Assembly (NCBI GenBank): GCA_014529385.2
Contig: CM043947.1
Location: 97,994,036 to 98,058,035, forward strand
DNA length: 64,000 bases
Source of the DNA: Adiantum capillus-veneris
Lineage: Eukaryota; Streptophyta; Polypodiopsida; Polypodiales; Pteridaceae
Direction of reading: 5' to 3'
The first letter of the stretch is position 1, and each line of letters opens with the position of its first letter. The notes under the pieces were generated by a model. That model saw nothing but the letters and a program-made list of their open reading frames with translations. It did no database searches and was not told where the DNA came from. Positions 13,101 to 26,800 of this stretch are shown here, piece after piece. The position numbers and the translations under genes were made by a program.

Positions 13101-14331
13101 TTTTCTTAATGGTGACTTGGAAGAGGAAATTTATATGGAACAACCAGAAGGGTTTGTTATTCCAGGTAAAGAAGACCTTGTTGCTCAACTCCATAAGGCA
13201 CTATATGGTCTCAAACAAGCTTCGCGAGCCTGGTATACAAAATTTGATCTTTTTCTCACCTCTAAAGGATTCATCTCTTGCTCGTCAGACCCCAACTTAT
13301 ACATAAAACGCCAAGGTAGCAGTTTTGTGATTCTTGCTCTTTATGTGGATGATACCATCCTTGTTTCCAATGATTTGGGATTTCTTCAGCAAGTGAAAAA
13401 GTTATTGTCTTCTGCATTTGATATGGTGGATCTTGGAGAGATTCACTCGTGTCTTGGCATTCAAATCCAACGGAACCGTACAAAAGGTATTTTATTCCTT
13501 CGACAGTCAAAGTTTATTGCAGATACTATTCAAAAATTTGGTATGGAATCTGCACATTCAGCCAACACACCTTGTCTTGAAAGCTCTACGAAGAACACTT
13601 CTGACAATGGCGGTCAACTTGTCACAAATCAACCTTATGCTAACTTGATTGGATGTCTTCAGTTTGTTGGCATGAACACTCGTCCTGACATTCTGTTTGT
13701 TGCTAATTATCTTGGACAACATCTTGCATGTCCTTCTCTTAAGCATTGGTCTGCTGCAAAGCGTGTGTTGAAATACTTGAAAGGCACTACAGATTTTGGT
13801 TTAGTCTATCGACGACAACTCACATCGGATTCTATGCAATCTCTTTCTCTTTTGGGTTACACAGATGCAGACTGGGCAAGCTCACATTTATCTATGCGAT
13901 CTACTAGTGAAAATTGCTTCTTTATAAATGGTTGTCTTGTTTCTTGGACTAGCAAGAAACAACGTTGTGTTGCAGTTTCTACAACTGAGTCAGAATATGT
14001 TGCGGCATCACTTGCAGCTCGTGAGTTGATTTGGCTTCGACAAATGCTGGTTGATATTGGTCACTCTCCTCTTTCTAGCACACCCTTGCGGTGTGACAAC
14101 CAAAGTGCTATTAGTCTTGCAAAAGACTATGTTCAACATAATAAGTCAAAGCACATTGCTGTCCATTATCATTATGTCAGGTATGAAGTACGCAAAGGAA
14201 CCATTGTGGTTGAACACTGTCCAAGTGACCAGATGATTGCAGACATTTTGACCAAAGGCCTCAACGAGTCACGTTTCATCCTCTTGCGCTCGGAGCTTGG
14301 AGTTGCTTCGACCTCACTCTTTCTAGATTAG
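10144..14331 (+). pseudogene. Copia Gag-Pol polyprotein with one internal stop
   Basis: One frame of 1,396 codons runs from ATG at 10,144, chosen because similarity to the 2.2-5.6-kb relic begins about there. Residues from that ATG: gag ~1-250; a degenerate zinc knuckle (first Cys replaced by Tyr), then a good one, CEYCGRSDHPTHMC (~312); protease DSGA (Asp 374); GAG-pre-integrase WHHRF (~500) and CEFC; integrase D569, D631, E667, the last two 35 residues apart as in a DD35E core; reverse transcriptase YVDD (1067-1070); RNase H TDADW (D1241), TTESEY (E1282) and CDN (D1318). Codon 668 (12,145-12,147) is TGA, directly after the catalytic Glu, so RT and RNase H cannot be made from this copy without readthrough. 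The open frame also extends upstream to 9,739, but that part looks like leader. Confidence 0.95.
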
Positions 14332-14510
14332 CTTCTTTGCTATTGTAATAGCTTTGTACATATGACATTGTAATCTTTTAGGTACCATGCACTATGCACA
14401 CTCCACATTTGCACATTGTGATCTCTAAGTCACTAGAATATTTGTACATAGATGCACAATTCACTTTCACATCATCATCGCTGATTCATGTTTTCACATT
14501 GTATAAGGGC

Positions 14511-14579
14511 TTGGGTTTTTCCCTTGAACTCCCCAAGGGTTTTTTCATCCAAAGCTAGAGACCTTTGTTTGAGTGGGGG
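14511..14579 (+). promoter_or_regulatory. 3' hairpin block and polypurine tract of the copia element
   Basis: A short inverted repeat, CCCTTG...CCAAGGG, is followed by a T run, a spacer and the purine tract GAGTGGGGG directly before the 3' LTR. The purine tract primes plus-strand DNA synthesis. The whole ~70-bp block is closely matched at 49,486-49,554 in the non-autonomous element, which implies selected cis function. Confidence 0.8.
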
Positions 14580-14722
14580 TGTTGGAGCTATATATGGCTC
14601 ACTCTAATCAACTTGGTCTCACCTATATATTTGTATCTTGTCCTCAATATGAATCAGTCTTTGGGAGCATATATGGTGTGTCTCTTGTCTCGTCTCTCTC
14701 TCTTTCTCTCTACATCTCAACA
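14580..14722 (+). repeat. 3' LTR of the copia element (143 bp)
   Basis: Same length and ends as the 5' LTR, with one visible substitution. It is followed by the second GTTTA. Confidence 0.95.
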
Positions 14723-14727
14723 GTTTA
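14723..14727. repeat. Right target-site duplication (GTTTA) of the copia element
   Basis: An exact repeat of the five bases at 9,228-9,232, immediately after the 3' LTR. Confidence 0.95.
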
Positions 14728-15300
14728 TACAACCGGTACACTTCGCAGCTATAAAGGTTGGACGAGTTGTGGAGCCTTGTTTCTATCCATGTTTTAATGG
14801 AACCTAGCTTGGACAAGTGGTGGACCTCGGAAAAAAGCTTCCATGTACAACATATATGAGGTTTTCCATGTTTTAATGAAACCTATCTTGGACAAATGGT
14901 GAAGCTTGCTTCTCTCCATGTTGATTTTGGAACTACCTTAGACAAGTGGTGGAGCTTTTCTTTTCTACTCTTCATAATACAATGAAGTATATGTTGGTTA
15001 CATGGTGAATCTTAAGGCCAAACCTCCCATTTTACTAGAGATGATAGGTTGGACAAGTGGATCAACCTTCTATCATTTCTCCATGACTATATTGGACAAT
15101 TAGTAGACATAACATCTCTCTATGTTGTCTAGAGATGAGCTTGGACAAGTGATGGACCCTGCTTCTCTCTTCCCTTGGTTTACTAGTTTGAAGACTCAGT
15201 ATATATACTTTCTTAGATCTAGCTTGAACAAGTGGTGGACCTTGTATCCACAATCTTAATTCATTACAAAAAAGTATATGAAAAAATAACATAGGAATCT
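14728..15300 (+). repeat. Diverged satellite flank, right of the copia insertion
   Basis: Continues the satellite interrupted by the copia element, with cores such as CTTGGACAAGTGGTGGACCT spaced irregularly. About 14,963-15,232 is clearly homologous to 36,644-36,900, starting at CTCTTCATAATACAATGA and ending near TTAGATCT. The two pieces therefore represent the same edge module present twice. Confidence 0.88.
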
Positions 15301-16006
15301 TGGTTTGAAGGTCAAGCAATTAGGTTCCAAATGCACATAATAATATATTTTCCACCCATATTAAAAGAAAGTTAAATATGTTATTACCAAATTGACAAAG
15401 GTAACGTCCAAGAATTATATCTTTCCATCTTGTCAGATCTAAATCTTCATCAAGGCGACATGCATGTATACATCAACTTTCAAGCCATTCAAGAATACAT
15501 GGACTTAGATTCCATAGTTTTGTTTTCAAAGTCTTTTAGGTTCTAAAACTCTTTCACATAAAGTATGTAATGACAAAATTCTTGAAGCAAACATTTGTGC
15601 CCAAGAAAAAGATACCTCTCACATATTTAAAGTCCATGAATTCTCTGATCCACACTTACAAGTTTTATTTTGACATCAAACATCAATTCTTTCATAGTTC
15701 CAAATAAATGCAACCTTGATATGAATTGACAAAAAATGAATTTCTTTTACTATATGACCCAACATAGGCCCCAATCAAATAAAAAATGAGTCCCCAAAAA
15801 TTTGGGTGCACTCTAGCAATACATCAGAGTCCCCTTACAATAGGATGCACTCCAATAGTACATTGAAGTCCCCTTAGAGTAGGGTGCACTCCATTCAAGT
15901 GTTCATAAAATTGACACACCTTAAAAAAAAAAAAAAAAGACTATATCACATTATACAAATGTTGAAAGATACACACTAGAATAAAAAAAGCATCTTATGG
16001 CCATAT
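15301..16006. other. AT-rich spacer with a 39-bp tandem repeat
   Basis: No gene seen. A short tandem repeat of about 39 bp with the phrase GTGCACTC recurs at about 15,806, 15,845 and 15,884. A run of 16 A follows near 15,925. Confidence 0.6.
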
Positions 16007-16782
16007 TTATTCAATGCTTTCGTGTTGACACACACCAAGGACATAATTTGTCTCAGAATCACTATACTGATTTACAATTGTGTTGTATGTATAGACTCTC
16101 TTATCTCTTGCATACAACCATCCTACCAACCATGGAATTATGGTTCTCTGCAAGAAGTTTTGAAGTTGCTTGGAAGTTTGCCTCCACATCTTTGGAAATA
16201 TAAGATATGTCCCTGGCATGTTCCACATCACCCTATATGGAGTGTCATCAAAAATTAAGGTATTGTTTGCATCCAAATCCTCAAATATCTTCCAAATATC
16301 ACTCAGATTTTTGTGATAAACCCTTGTAAATCCTAACATGATATTTTGATTTTGGCAATTTTTGTTACTCATAAACACCTTGAACTTGGTATACTGCTCA
16401 GGAAAAAAATTTTGTGTGATGCGTTGCACCCTTGTTAAGTTATAGCAACTCCATATCCATAGCTCAAAGTATTCAGCACAAAAATTCAAAAAACTTTGTG
16501 CATCTGGTCGCACCACATGATAAACTTCATCTTTGTCCTCCACAAGTCGCATGTGTTGAGCCCAAGATGGCATAGAATCTCCATGTTTCATTTCAACTAT
16601 CTTGAGAAGTAACCCCTCTAGATCCAAGATAAGTACTCTTTTGATGTCCTTGAAAGCAAGTGGTAGGTGATAAGGAGGTGATTCATTCCTTGGACAAGGT
16701 CTTGGAGGAGGTTGGATGGGTAATTCAATCGTTTTCTTCAATTTATGCCAGCATATAGCCAATCCATTTTTCTGTAATGGTT
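16007..16782 (-). CDS. FCP1-homology-domain protein, probable 3' exon
   Basis: The long minus-strand frame contains the FCP1/NIF-like phosphatase (HAD) fold signatures in order: LILDLEGLLL (motif 1), VVRPDAQSFLNFC then FELWIWSC (motif 2 region) and TLIFDDTPYR (motif 4), followed by LIFP. Plant proteins of this class resemble small CTD phosphatases. In canonical enzymes motif 1 is DxDG(T/V); here the second Asp is Glu and the Thr is Leu, so activity may be altered or absent. There is no good ATG at the frame's start, but TTTAATTTCAG at 16,783 makes a plausible 3' splice site, so upstream exons are expected. It ends in TAA at 16,007-16,009. Diverged satellite lies on both sides. Domain confidence is high; gene structure and expression are uncertain. 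Confidence 0.75.
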
Positions 16783-17039
16783 CTGAAATTAAAGAACAAG
16801 AACACTTAATGCAAACACAACAATAGACATGAGTTTTACATTGTCTACCCTAAGGTTTTATTAGATACCAAAATCCATCTATGATCTACTCATTAATAGA
16901 AAGAAAGTCAAATTAAAATCCTGACTCTTTTTTATGCTACACTCTCTCTTAGTCTCAATACCATGGAGTTCAACTATACTTAAGTAAACTAATAACTACT
17001 ACTTGTTGTTCAAGGTATGCTTGAAGTGCGTAAGGCTTA

Positions 17040-17815
17040 ACCAATGCTCTAGTGTAGAATGGGTATTTAGGTCTCAAGGTCTACCACTTATCCAAGCAAA
17101 GATCCATTTAGATATGGAAACCCAATTTTTCTTAATATAATGATATAGAGTGGACAAGTGGTGAATCCTGAGACCAAACCACTCATGCTACTAGGGATAA
17201 TAGGTTGGACAAGTGGTGGACCTTGAATGTAAACCCCCCATGTACAAAGTATCAGGGGTTTTGGGTATTTCAATGGACTCTAGCATCTTGGAGACATGGT
17301 GGAGCTTACTTCTCTCCATGTTTCAATGGAGTCTATCTTGGATAAATGGTGGAGCATCATTCTCTCCATGTTTCAATGGAGCCTAGCTTGGACAAGTGGT
17401 GAACGTTTGTTTCTCTCTATGTTTGAACAGATTTAGCTTGGACAAGTGGTGGACCTTGGAACAAAATCCCCATGTAAAACATATCATGGACATTACAAGT
17501 GGTGAGAAAAAATACCATTCAATATATAGCCTTATAGGTTGGAAAAGTGGTGGACCTTAACACCCAATTATTATTAATATAATGACATAGAGTGGACAAG
17601 TGGTGAATCTTGCGACCAAACCTACTAGGAAAAGTAGGTTGGACAAGTGGTGTACCTTGAATGCAAACCCCCCACATACAAAATATTACTCATGCTACTA
17701 GGAATAATTTGGTATTAAGGTCCATGTTTCAATGGAGCCTAGCTTGGAAAAGTGGTGGACCTTTGTTTCTCTCTATGTTTCAATAGAATGAGCTTGGATA
17801 AGTGGTGAACCTTGG
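17040..17815 (+). repeat. Diverged satellite, left shoulder of the main array
   Basis: The same monomer types as the main array appear in order, but with many substitutions relative to the homogeneous copies. One inverted core lies at about 17,071. The sequence becomes effectively identical to the array consensus from about 17,816. Confidence 0.9.
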
Positions 17816-20800
17816 AACAAAATCCCCATGTAAAGCATGTCATGGGCATTACAAGTGGTGAGAAAAAATACCATTCAAGGTATAACCTTATAGGCTGGAC
17901 AAGTGGTGGACCTTAGCACCCAATTCCTCTTATTATAATGACATATAGTGGAAAAGTGGTGAATTGTGAGACCAAACCTACTAGGGATAATAGGTTGGAG
18001 AAATGGTTGACCTTAAATGTAAATCACCCATGTACAAAATATCATGGGTTTTGCGTATTTCAATGGAGCCTAGCATCTTGGAGACATGGTGAAACTTACT
18101 TCTCTCCATGTTTTAATGGAGCCGATCTAGGAGAAATGGTGGAGGTTCCTTCTCTCCATGTTTCAATGGAGCCTAGCTTGGACAAGTTGTGGACCTTTGT
18201 TTCTCTCTATGTTTGAATATGGTTAGCTTGGACAAGTGGTGGATCTTGGAATGAAACTCCCATGTAAAACATATCATGGGCATTTCAAGTGGCGAGAAAT
18301 GATACCATTTAAGATATAACCTTATAGGTTGGACAAGTGGTGGACCTTAACACAATATAATGACATAGAGTGTACAAGTGGTGAATCTTGAAACCAAACC
18401 ACTCATGCTACTAGGGATAATAGGTTAAACAAGTGGTGGGCCTTGAAATAAAACCCCCTAGAGTGTTTCAATGGAGCCTAGCTTGGAAACATGGTAAATC
18501 TTGCTTCTCTCCATGTTTCAATGTAGCCTATCTTGGATAAATGGTGGAGCATCATTCTCTCCATGTTTCAATGGAGCCTAGCTTGGACAAGTGGTGGACC
18601 TTTGTTTCTCTCTATGTTTGAATAGAGTTATCTTGGAAAAGTGGTGGACCCTGGAACAAAAAACCCATGTAAAACATATCATGGGCATTACAAGTGGTGA
18701 GAAAAAATACCATTCAATATATAACCTTATAGGTTGGACAAGTGGTGGACCTTCACACCCAATTATTCTTAATATAATGACATAGAGTGGATAAGTGGTG
18801 AAATTGGGACCAAACCTACTAGGGAATATGTTGGACAAGTGGTGGACCTTGAATGTAAACCCCCCATGTACAAAATATCACTCATGCTACTAGAAATAAT
18901 TTGGTATTAAGGTCCATGTTTCAATGCAGCCTAGGTTGGAAAAGTGGTGGACCTTTGTTTCTCTCTATGTTTCAATAGATTTATCTTGGACAAGTGGTGT
19001 ACCTTGGAACGAAATCCCCATGTAAAGCATGTCATGGGCATTACAAGTGGTGAGAAAAAATACCATTCAAGGTATAACCTTATAGGCTGGACAAGTGGTG
19101 GACCTTAGCACCCAATTCCTCTTATTATAATGACATATAGTGGAAAAGTGGTGAATTGTGAGACCAAACCTACTAGGGATAATAGGTTGGAGAAATGGTT
19201 GACCTTAAATGTAAATCACCCATGTACAAAATATCATGGGTTTTGCGTATTTCAATGGAGCCTAGCATCTTGGAGACATGGTGAAACTTACTTCTCTCCA
19301 TGTTTTAATGGAGCCGATCTAGGAGAAATGGTGGAGGTTCCTTCTCTCCATGTTTCAATGGAGCCTAGCTTGGACAAGTTGTGGACCTTTGTTTCTCTCT
19401 ATGTTTGAATATGGTTAGCTTGGACAAGTGGTGGATCTTGGAATGAAACTCCCATGTAAAACATATCATGGGCATTTCAAGTGGCGAGAAAGGATACCAT
19501 TTAAGATATAACCTTATAGGTTGGACAAGTGGTGGACCTTAACACAATATAATGACATAGAGTGTACAAGTGGTGAATCTTGAAACCAAACCACTCATGC
19601 TACTAGGGATAATAGGTTAAACAAGTGGTGGGCCTTGAAATAAAACCCCCTAGAGTGTTTCAATGGAGCCTAGCTTGGAAACATGGTAAAGCTTGCTTCT
19701 CTCCATGTTTCAATGCAGCCTATCTTGGATAAATGGTGGAGCATCATTCTCTCCATGTTTCAATGGAGCCTAGCTTGGACAAGTGGTGGACCTTTGTTTC
19801 TCTCTATGTTTGAATAGAGTTATCTTGGAAAAGTGGTGGACCCTGGAACAAAAACCCCATGTAAAACATATCATGGGCATTACAAGTGGTGAGAAAAAAT
19901 ACCATTCAATATATAACCTTATAGGTTGGACAAGTGGTGGACCTTCACACCCAATTATTCTTAATATAATGACATAGAGTGGATAAGTGGTGAAATTGGG
20001 ACCAAACCTACTAGGGAATAGGTTGGACAAGTGGTGGACCTTGAATGTAAACCCCCCATGTACAAAATATCACTCATGCTACTAGAAATAATTTGGTATT
20101 AAGGTCCATGTTTCAATGCAGCCTAGCTTGGAAAAGTGGTGGACCTTTGTTTCTCTCTATGTTTCAATAGATTTATCTTGGACAAGTGGTGTACCTTGGA
20201 ACGAAATCCCCATGTAAAGCATGTCATGGGCATTACAAGTGGTGAGAAAAAATACCATTCAAGGTATAACCTTATAGGCTGGACAAGTGGTGGACCTTAG
20301 CACCCAATTCCTCTTATTATAATGACATATAGTGGAAAAGTGGTGAATTGTGAGACCAAACCTACTAGGGATAATAGGTTGGAGAAATGGTTGACCTTAA
20401 ATGTAAATCACCCATGTACAAAATATCATGGGTTTTGCGTATTTCAATGGATCCTAGCATCTTGGAGACATGGTGAAACTTACTTCTCTCCATGTTTTAA
20501 TGGAGCCGATCTAGGAGAAATGGTGGAGGTTCCTTCTCTCCATGTTTCAATGGAGCCTAGCTTGGACAAGTTGTGGACCTTTGTTTCTCTCTATGTTTGA
20601 ATATGGTTAGCTTGGACAAGTGGTGGATCTTGGAATGAAACTCCCATGTAAAACATATCATGGGCATTTCAAGTGGCGAGAAAGGATACCATTTAAGATA
20701 TAACCTTATAGGTTGGACAAGTGGTGGACCTTAACACAATATAATGACATAGAGTGTACAAGTGGTGAATCTTGAAACCAAACCACTCATGCTACTAGGG

Positions 20801-23800
20801 ATAATAGGTTAAACAAGTGGTGGGCCTTGAAATAAAACCCCCTAGAGTGTTTCAATGGAGCCTAGCTTGGAAACATGGTAAAGCTTGCTTCTCTCCATGT
20901 TTCAATGCAGCCTATCTTGGATAAATGGTGGAGCATCATTCTCTCCATGTTTCAATGGAGCCTAGCTTGGACAAGTGGTGGACCTTTGTTTCTCTCTATG
21001 TTTGAATAGAGTTATCTTGGAAAAGTGGTGGACCCTGGAACAAAAACCCCATGTAAAACATATCATGGGCATTACAAGTGGTGAGAAAAAATACCATTCA
21101 ATATATAACCTTATAATTTGGACAAGTGGTGGACCTTCACACCCAATTATTCTTAATATAATGACATAGAGTGGATAAGTGGTGAAATTGGGACCAAACC
21201 TACTAGGGAATAGGTTGGACAAGTGGTGGACCTTGAATGTAAACCCCCCATGTACAAAATATCACTCATGCTACTAGAAATAATTTGGTATTAAGGTCCA
21301 TGTTTCAATGCAGCCTAGGTTGGAAAAGTGGTGGACCTTTGTTTCTCTCTATGTTTCAATAGATTTATCTTGGACAAGTGGTGTACCTTGGAACGAAATC
21401 CCCATGTAAAGCATGTCATGGGCATTACAAGTGGTGAGAAAAAATACCATTCAAGGTATAACCTTATAGGCTGGACAAGTGGTGGACCTTAGCACCCAAT
21501 TCCTCTTATTATAATGACATATAGTGGAAAAGTGGTGAATTGTGAGACCAAACCTACTAGGGATAATAGGTTGGAGAAATGGTTGACCTTAAATGTAAAT
21601 CACCCATGTACAAAATATCATGGGTTTTGCGTATTTCAATGGAGCCTAGCATCTTGGAGACATGGTGAAACTTACTTCTCTCCATGTTTTAATGGAGCCG
21701 ATCTAGGAGAAATGGTGGAGGTTCCTTCTCTCCATGTTTCAATGGAGCCTAGCTTGGACACGTTGTGGACCTTTGTTTCTCTCTATGTTTGAATATGGTT
21801 AGCTTGGACAAGTGGTGGATCTTGGAATGAAACTCCCATGTAAAACATATCATGGGCATTTCAAGTGGCGAGAAAGGATACCATTTAAGATATAACCTTA
21901 TAGGTTGGACAAGTGGTGGACCTTAACACAATATAATGACATAGAGTGTACAAGTGGTGAATCTTGAAACCAAACCACTCATGCTACTAGGGATAATAGG
22001 TTAAACAAGTGGTGGGCCTTGAAATAAAACCCCCTAGAGTGTTTCAATGGAGCCTAGCTTGGAAACATGGTAAAGCTTGCTTCTCTCCATGTTTCAATGC
22101 AGCCTATCTTGGATAAATGGTGGAGCATCATTCTCTCCATGTTTCAATGGAGCCTAGCTTGGACAAGTGGTGGACCTTTGTTTCTCTCTATGTTTGAATA
22201 GAGTTATCTTGGAAAAGTGGTGGACCCTGGAACAAAAACCCCATGTAAAACATATCATGGGCATTACAAGTGGTGAGAAAAAATACCATTCAATATATAA
22301 CCTTATAGGTTGGACAAGTGGTGGACCTTCACACCCAATTATTCTTAATATAATGACATAGAGTGGATAAGTGGTGAAATTGGGACCAAACCTACTAGGG
22401 AATAGGTTGGACAAGTGGTGGACCTTGAATGTAAACCCCCCATGTACAAAATATCACTCATGCTACTAGAAATAATTTGGTATTAAGGTCCATGTTTCAA
22501 TGCAGCCTAGCTTGGAAAAGTGGTGGACCTTTGTTTCTCTCTATGTTTCAATAGATTTATCTTGGACAAGTGGTGTACCTTGGAACGAAATCCCCATGTA
22601 AAGCATGTCATGGGCATTACAAGTGGTGAGAAAAAATACCATTCAAGGTATAACCTTATAGGCTGGACAAGTGGTGGACCTTAGCACCCAATTCCTCTTA
22701 TTATAATGACATATAGTGGAAAAGTGGTGAATTGTGAGACCAAACCTACTAGGGATAATAGGTTGGAGAAATGGTTGACCTTAAATGTAAATCACCCATG
22801 TACAAAATATCATGGGTTTTGCGTATTTCAATGGAGCCTAGCATCTTGGAGACATGGTGAAACTTACTTCTCTCCATGTTTTAATGGAGCCGATCTAGGA
22901 GAAATGGTGGAGGTTCCTTCTCTCCATGTTTCAATGGAGCCTAGCTTGGACAAGTTGTGGACCTTTGTTTCTCTCTATGTTTGAATATGGTTAGCTTGGA
23001 CAAGTGGTGGATCTTGGAATGAAACTCCCATGTAAAACATATCATGGGCATTTCAAGTGGCGAGAAAGGATACCATTTAAGATATAACCTTATAGGTTGG
23101 ACAAGTGGTGGACCTTAACACAATATAATGACATAGAGTGTACAAGTGGTGAATCTTGAAACCAAACCACTCATGCTACTAGGGATAATAGGTTAAACAA
23201 GTGGTGGGCCTTGAAATAAAACCCCCTAGAGTGTTTCAATGGAGCCTAGCTTGGAAACATGGTAAAGCTTGCTTCTCTCCATGTTTCAATGCAGCCTATC
23301 TTGGATAAATGGTGGAGCATCATTCTCTCCATGTTTCAATGGAGCCTAGCTTGGACAAGTGGTGGACCTTTGTTTCTCTCTATGTTTGAATAGAGTTATC
23401 TTGGAAAAGTGGTGGACCCTGGAACAAAAACCCCATGTAAAACATATCATGGGCATTACAAGTGGTGAGAAAAAATACCATTCAATATATAACCTTATAG
23501 GTTGGACAAGTGGTGGACCTTCACACCCAATTATTCTTAATATAATGACATAGAGTGGATAAGTGGTGAAATTGGGACCAAACCTACTAGGGAATAGGTT
23601 GGACAAGTGGTGGACCTTGAATGTAAACCCCCCATGTACAAAATATCACTCATGCTACTAGAAATAATTTGGTATTAAGGTCCATGTTTCAATGCAGCCT
23701 AGCTTGGAAAAGTGGTGGACCTTTGTTTCTCTCTATGTTTCAATAGATTTATCTTGGACAAGTGGTGTACCTTGGAACGAAATCCCCATGTAAAGCATGT

Positions 23801-26800
23801 CATGGGCATTACAAGTGGTGAGAAAAAATACCATTCAAGGTATAACCTTATAGGCTGGACAAGTGGTGGACCTTAGCACCCAATTCCTCTTATTATAATG
23901 ACATATAGTGGAAAAGTGGTGAATTGTGAGACCAAACCTACTAGGGATAATAGGTTGGAGAAATGGTTGACCTTAAATGTAAATCACCCATGTACAAAAT
24001 ATCATGGGTTTTGCGTATTTCAATGGAGCCTAGCATCTTGGAGACATGGTGAAACTTACTTCTCTCCATGTTTTAATGGAGCCGATCTAGGAGAAATGGT
24101 GGAGGTTCCTTCTCTCCATGTTTCAATGGAGCCTAGCTTGGACAAGTTGTGGACCTTTGTTTCTCTCTATGTTTGAATATGGTTAGCTTGGACAAGTGGT
24201 GGATCTTGGAATGAAACTCCCATGTAAAACATATCATGGGCATTTCAAGTGGCGAGAAAGGATACCATTTAAGATATAACCTTATAGGTTGGACAAGTGG
24301 TGGACCTTAACACAATATAATGACATAGAGTGTACAAGTGGTGAATCTTGAAACCAAACCACTCATGCTACTAGGGATAATAGGTTAAACAAGTGGTGGG
24401 CCTTGAAATAAAACCCCCTAGAGTGTTTCAATGGAGCCTAGCTTGGAAACATGGTAAAGCTTGCTTCTCTCCATGTTTCAATGCAGCCTATCTTGGATAA
24501 ATGGTGGAGCATCATTCTCTCCATGTTTCAATGGAGCCTAGCTTGGACAAGTGGTGGACCTTTGTTTCTCTCTATGTTTGAATAGAGTTATCTTGGAAAA
24601 GTGGTGGACCCTGGAACAAAAACCCCATGTAAAACATATCATGGGCATTACAAGTGGTGAGAAAAAATACCATTCAATATATAACCTTATAGGTTGGACA
24701 AGTGGTGGACCTTCACACCCAATTATTCTTAATATAATGACATAGAGTGGATAAGTGGTGAAATTGGGACCAAACCTACTAGGGAATAAGTTGGACAAGT
24801 GGTGGACCTTGAATGTAAACCCCCCATGTACAAAATATCACTCATGCTACTAGAAATAATTTGGTATTAAGGTCCATGTTTCAATGCAGCCTAGCTTGGA
24901 AAAGTGGTGGACCTTTGTTTCTCTCTATGTTTCAATAGATTTATCTTGGACAAGTGGTGTACCTTGGAACGAAATCCCCATGTAAAGCATGTCATGGGCA
25001 TTACAAGTGGTGAGAAAAAATACCATTCAAGGTATAACCTTATAGGCTGGACAAGTGGTGGACCTTAGCACCCAATTCCTCTTATTATAATGACATATAG
25101 TGGAAAAGTGGTGAATTGTGAGACCAAACCTACTAGGGATAATAGGTTGGAGAAATGGTTGACCTTAAATGTAAATCACCCATGTACAAAATATCATGGG
25201 TTTTGCGTATTTCAATGGAGCCTAGCATCTTGGAGACATGGTGAAACTTACTTCTCTCCATGTTTTAATGGAGCCGATCTAGGAGAAATGGTGGAGGTTC
25301 CTTCTCTCCATGTTTCAATGGAGCCTAGCTTGGACAAGTTGTGGACCTTTGTTTCTCTCTATGTTTGAATATGGTTAGCTTGGACAAGTGGTGGATCTTG
25401 GAATGAAACTCCCATGTAAAACATATCATGGGCATTTCAAGTGGCGAGAAAGGATACCATTTAAGATATAACCTTATAGGTTGGACAAGTGGTGGACCTT
25501 AACACAATATAATGACATAGAGTGTACAAGTGGTGAATCTTGAAACCAAACCACTCATGCTACTAGGGATAATAGGTTAAACAAGTGGTGGGCCTTGAAA
25601 TAAAACCCCCTAGAGTGTTTCAATGGAGCCTAGCTTGGAAACATGGTAAAGCTTGCTTCTCTCCATGTTTCAATGCAGCCTATCTTGGATAAATGGTGGA
25701 GCATCATTCTCTCCATGTTTCAATGGAGCCTAGCTTGGACAAGTGGTGGACCTTTGTTTCTCTCTATGTTTGAATAGAGTTATCTTGGAAAAGTGGTGGA
25801 CCCTGGAACAAAAACCCCATGTAAAACATATCATGGGCATTACAAGTGGTGAGAAAAAATACCATTCAATATATAACCTTATAGGTTGGACAAGTGGTGG
25901 ACCTTCACACCCAATTATTCTTAATATAATGACATAGAGTGGATAAGTGGTGAAATTGGGACCAAACCTACTAGGGAATAGGTTGGACAAGTGGTGGACC
26001 TTGAATGTAAACCCCCCATGTACAAAATATCACTCATGCTACTAGAAATAATTTGGTATTAAGGTCCATGTTTCAATGCAGCCTAGGTTGGAAAAGTGGT
26101 GGACCTTTGTTTCTCTCTATGTTTCAATAGATTTATCTTGGACAAGTGGTGTACCTTGGAACGAAATCCCCATGTAAAGCATGTCATGGGCATTACAAGT
26201 GGTGAGAAAAAATACCATTCAAGGTATAACCTTATAGGCTGGACAAGTGGTGGACCTTAGCACCCAATTCCTCTTATTATAATGACATATAGTGGAAAAG
26301 TGGTGAATTGTGAGACCAAACCTACTAGGGATAATAGGTTGGAGAAATGGTTGACCTTAAATGTAAATCACCCATGTACAAAATATCATGGGTTTTGCGT
26401 ATTTCAATGGAGCCTAGCATCTTGGAGACATGGTGAAACTTACTTCTCTCCATGTTTTAATGGAGCCGATCTAGGAGAAATGGTGGAGGTTCCTTCTCTC
26501 CATGTTTCAATGGAGCCTAGCTTGGACAAGTTGTGGACCTTTGTTTCTCTCTATGTTTGAATATGGTTAGCTTGGACAAGTGGTGGATCTTGGAATGAAA
26601 CTCCCATGTAAAACATATCATGGGCATTTCAAGTGGCGAGAAAGGATACCATTTAAGATATAACCTTATAGGTTGGACAAGTGGTGGACCTTAACACAAT
26701 ATAATGACATAGAGTGTACAAGTGGTGAATCTTGAAACCAAACCACTCATGCTACTAGGGATAATAGGTTAAACAAGTGGTGGGCCTTGAAATAAAACCC

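Larger units (their letters stand above)
9233..14722 (+). mobile_element. Nearly intact Ty1/copia LTR retrotransposon, 5,490 bp
   Basis: The element has TG...CA LTRs of 143 bp, an initiator-Met tRNA primer site directly after the 5' LTR and a polypurine tract (GAGTGGGGG) directly before the 3' LTR. One reading frame covers gag-protease-integrase-reverse transcriptase-RNase H, the copia order, and a GTTTA duplication flanks the whole. The two LTRs differ at only one position that I can see (C versus A near 9,260/14,607), which points to recent insertion. It landed in satellite-related DNA. One in-frame nonsense codon in integrase is the only obvious lesion. Confidence 0.97.
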
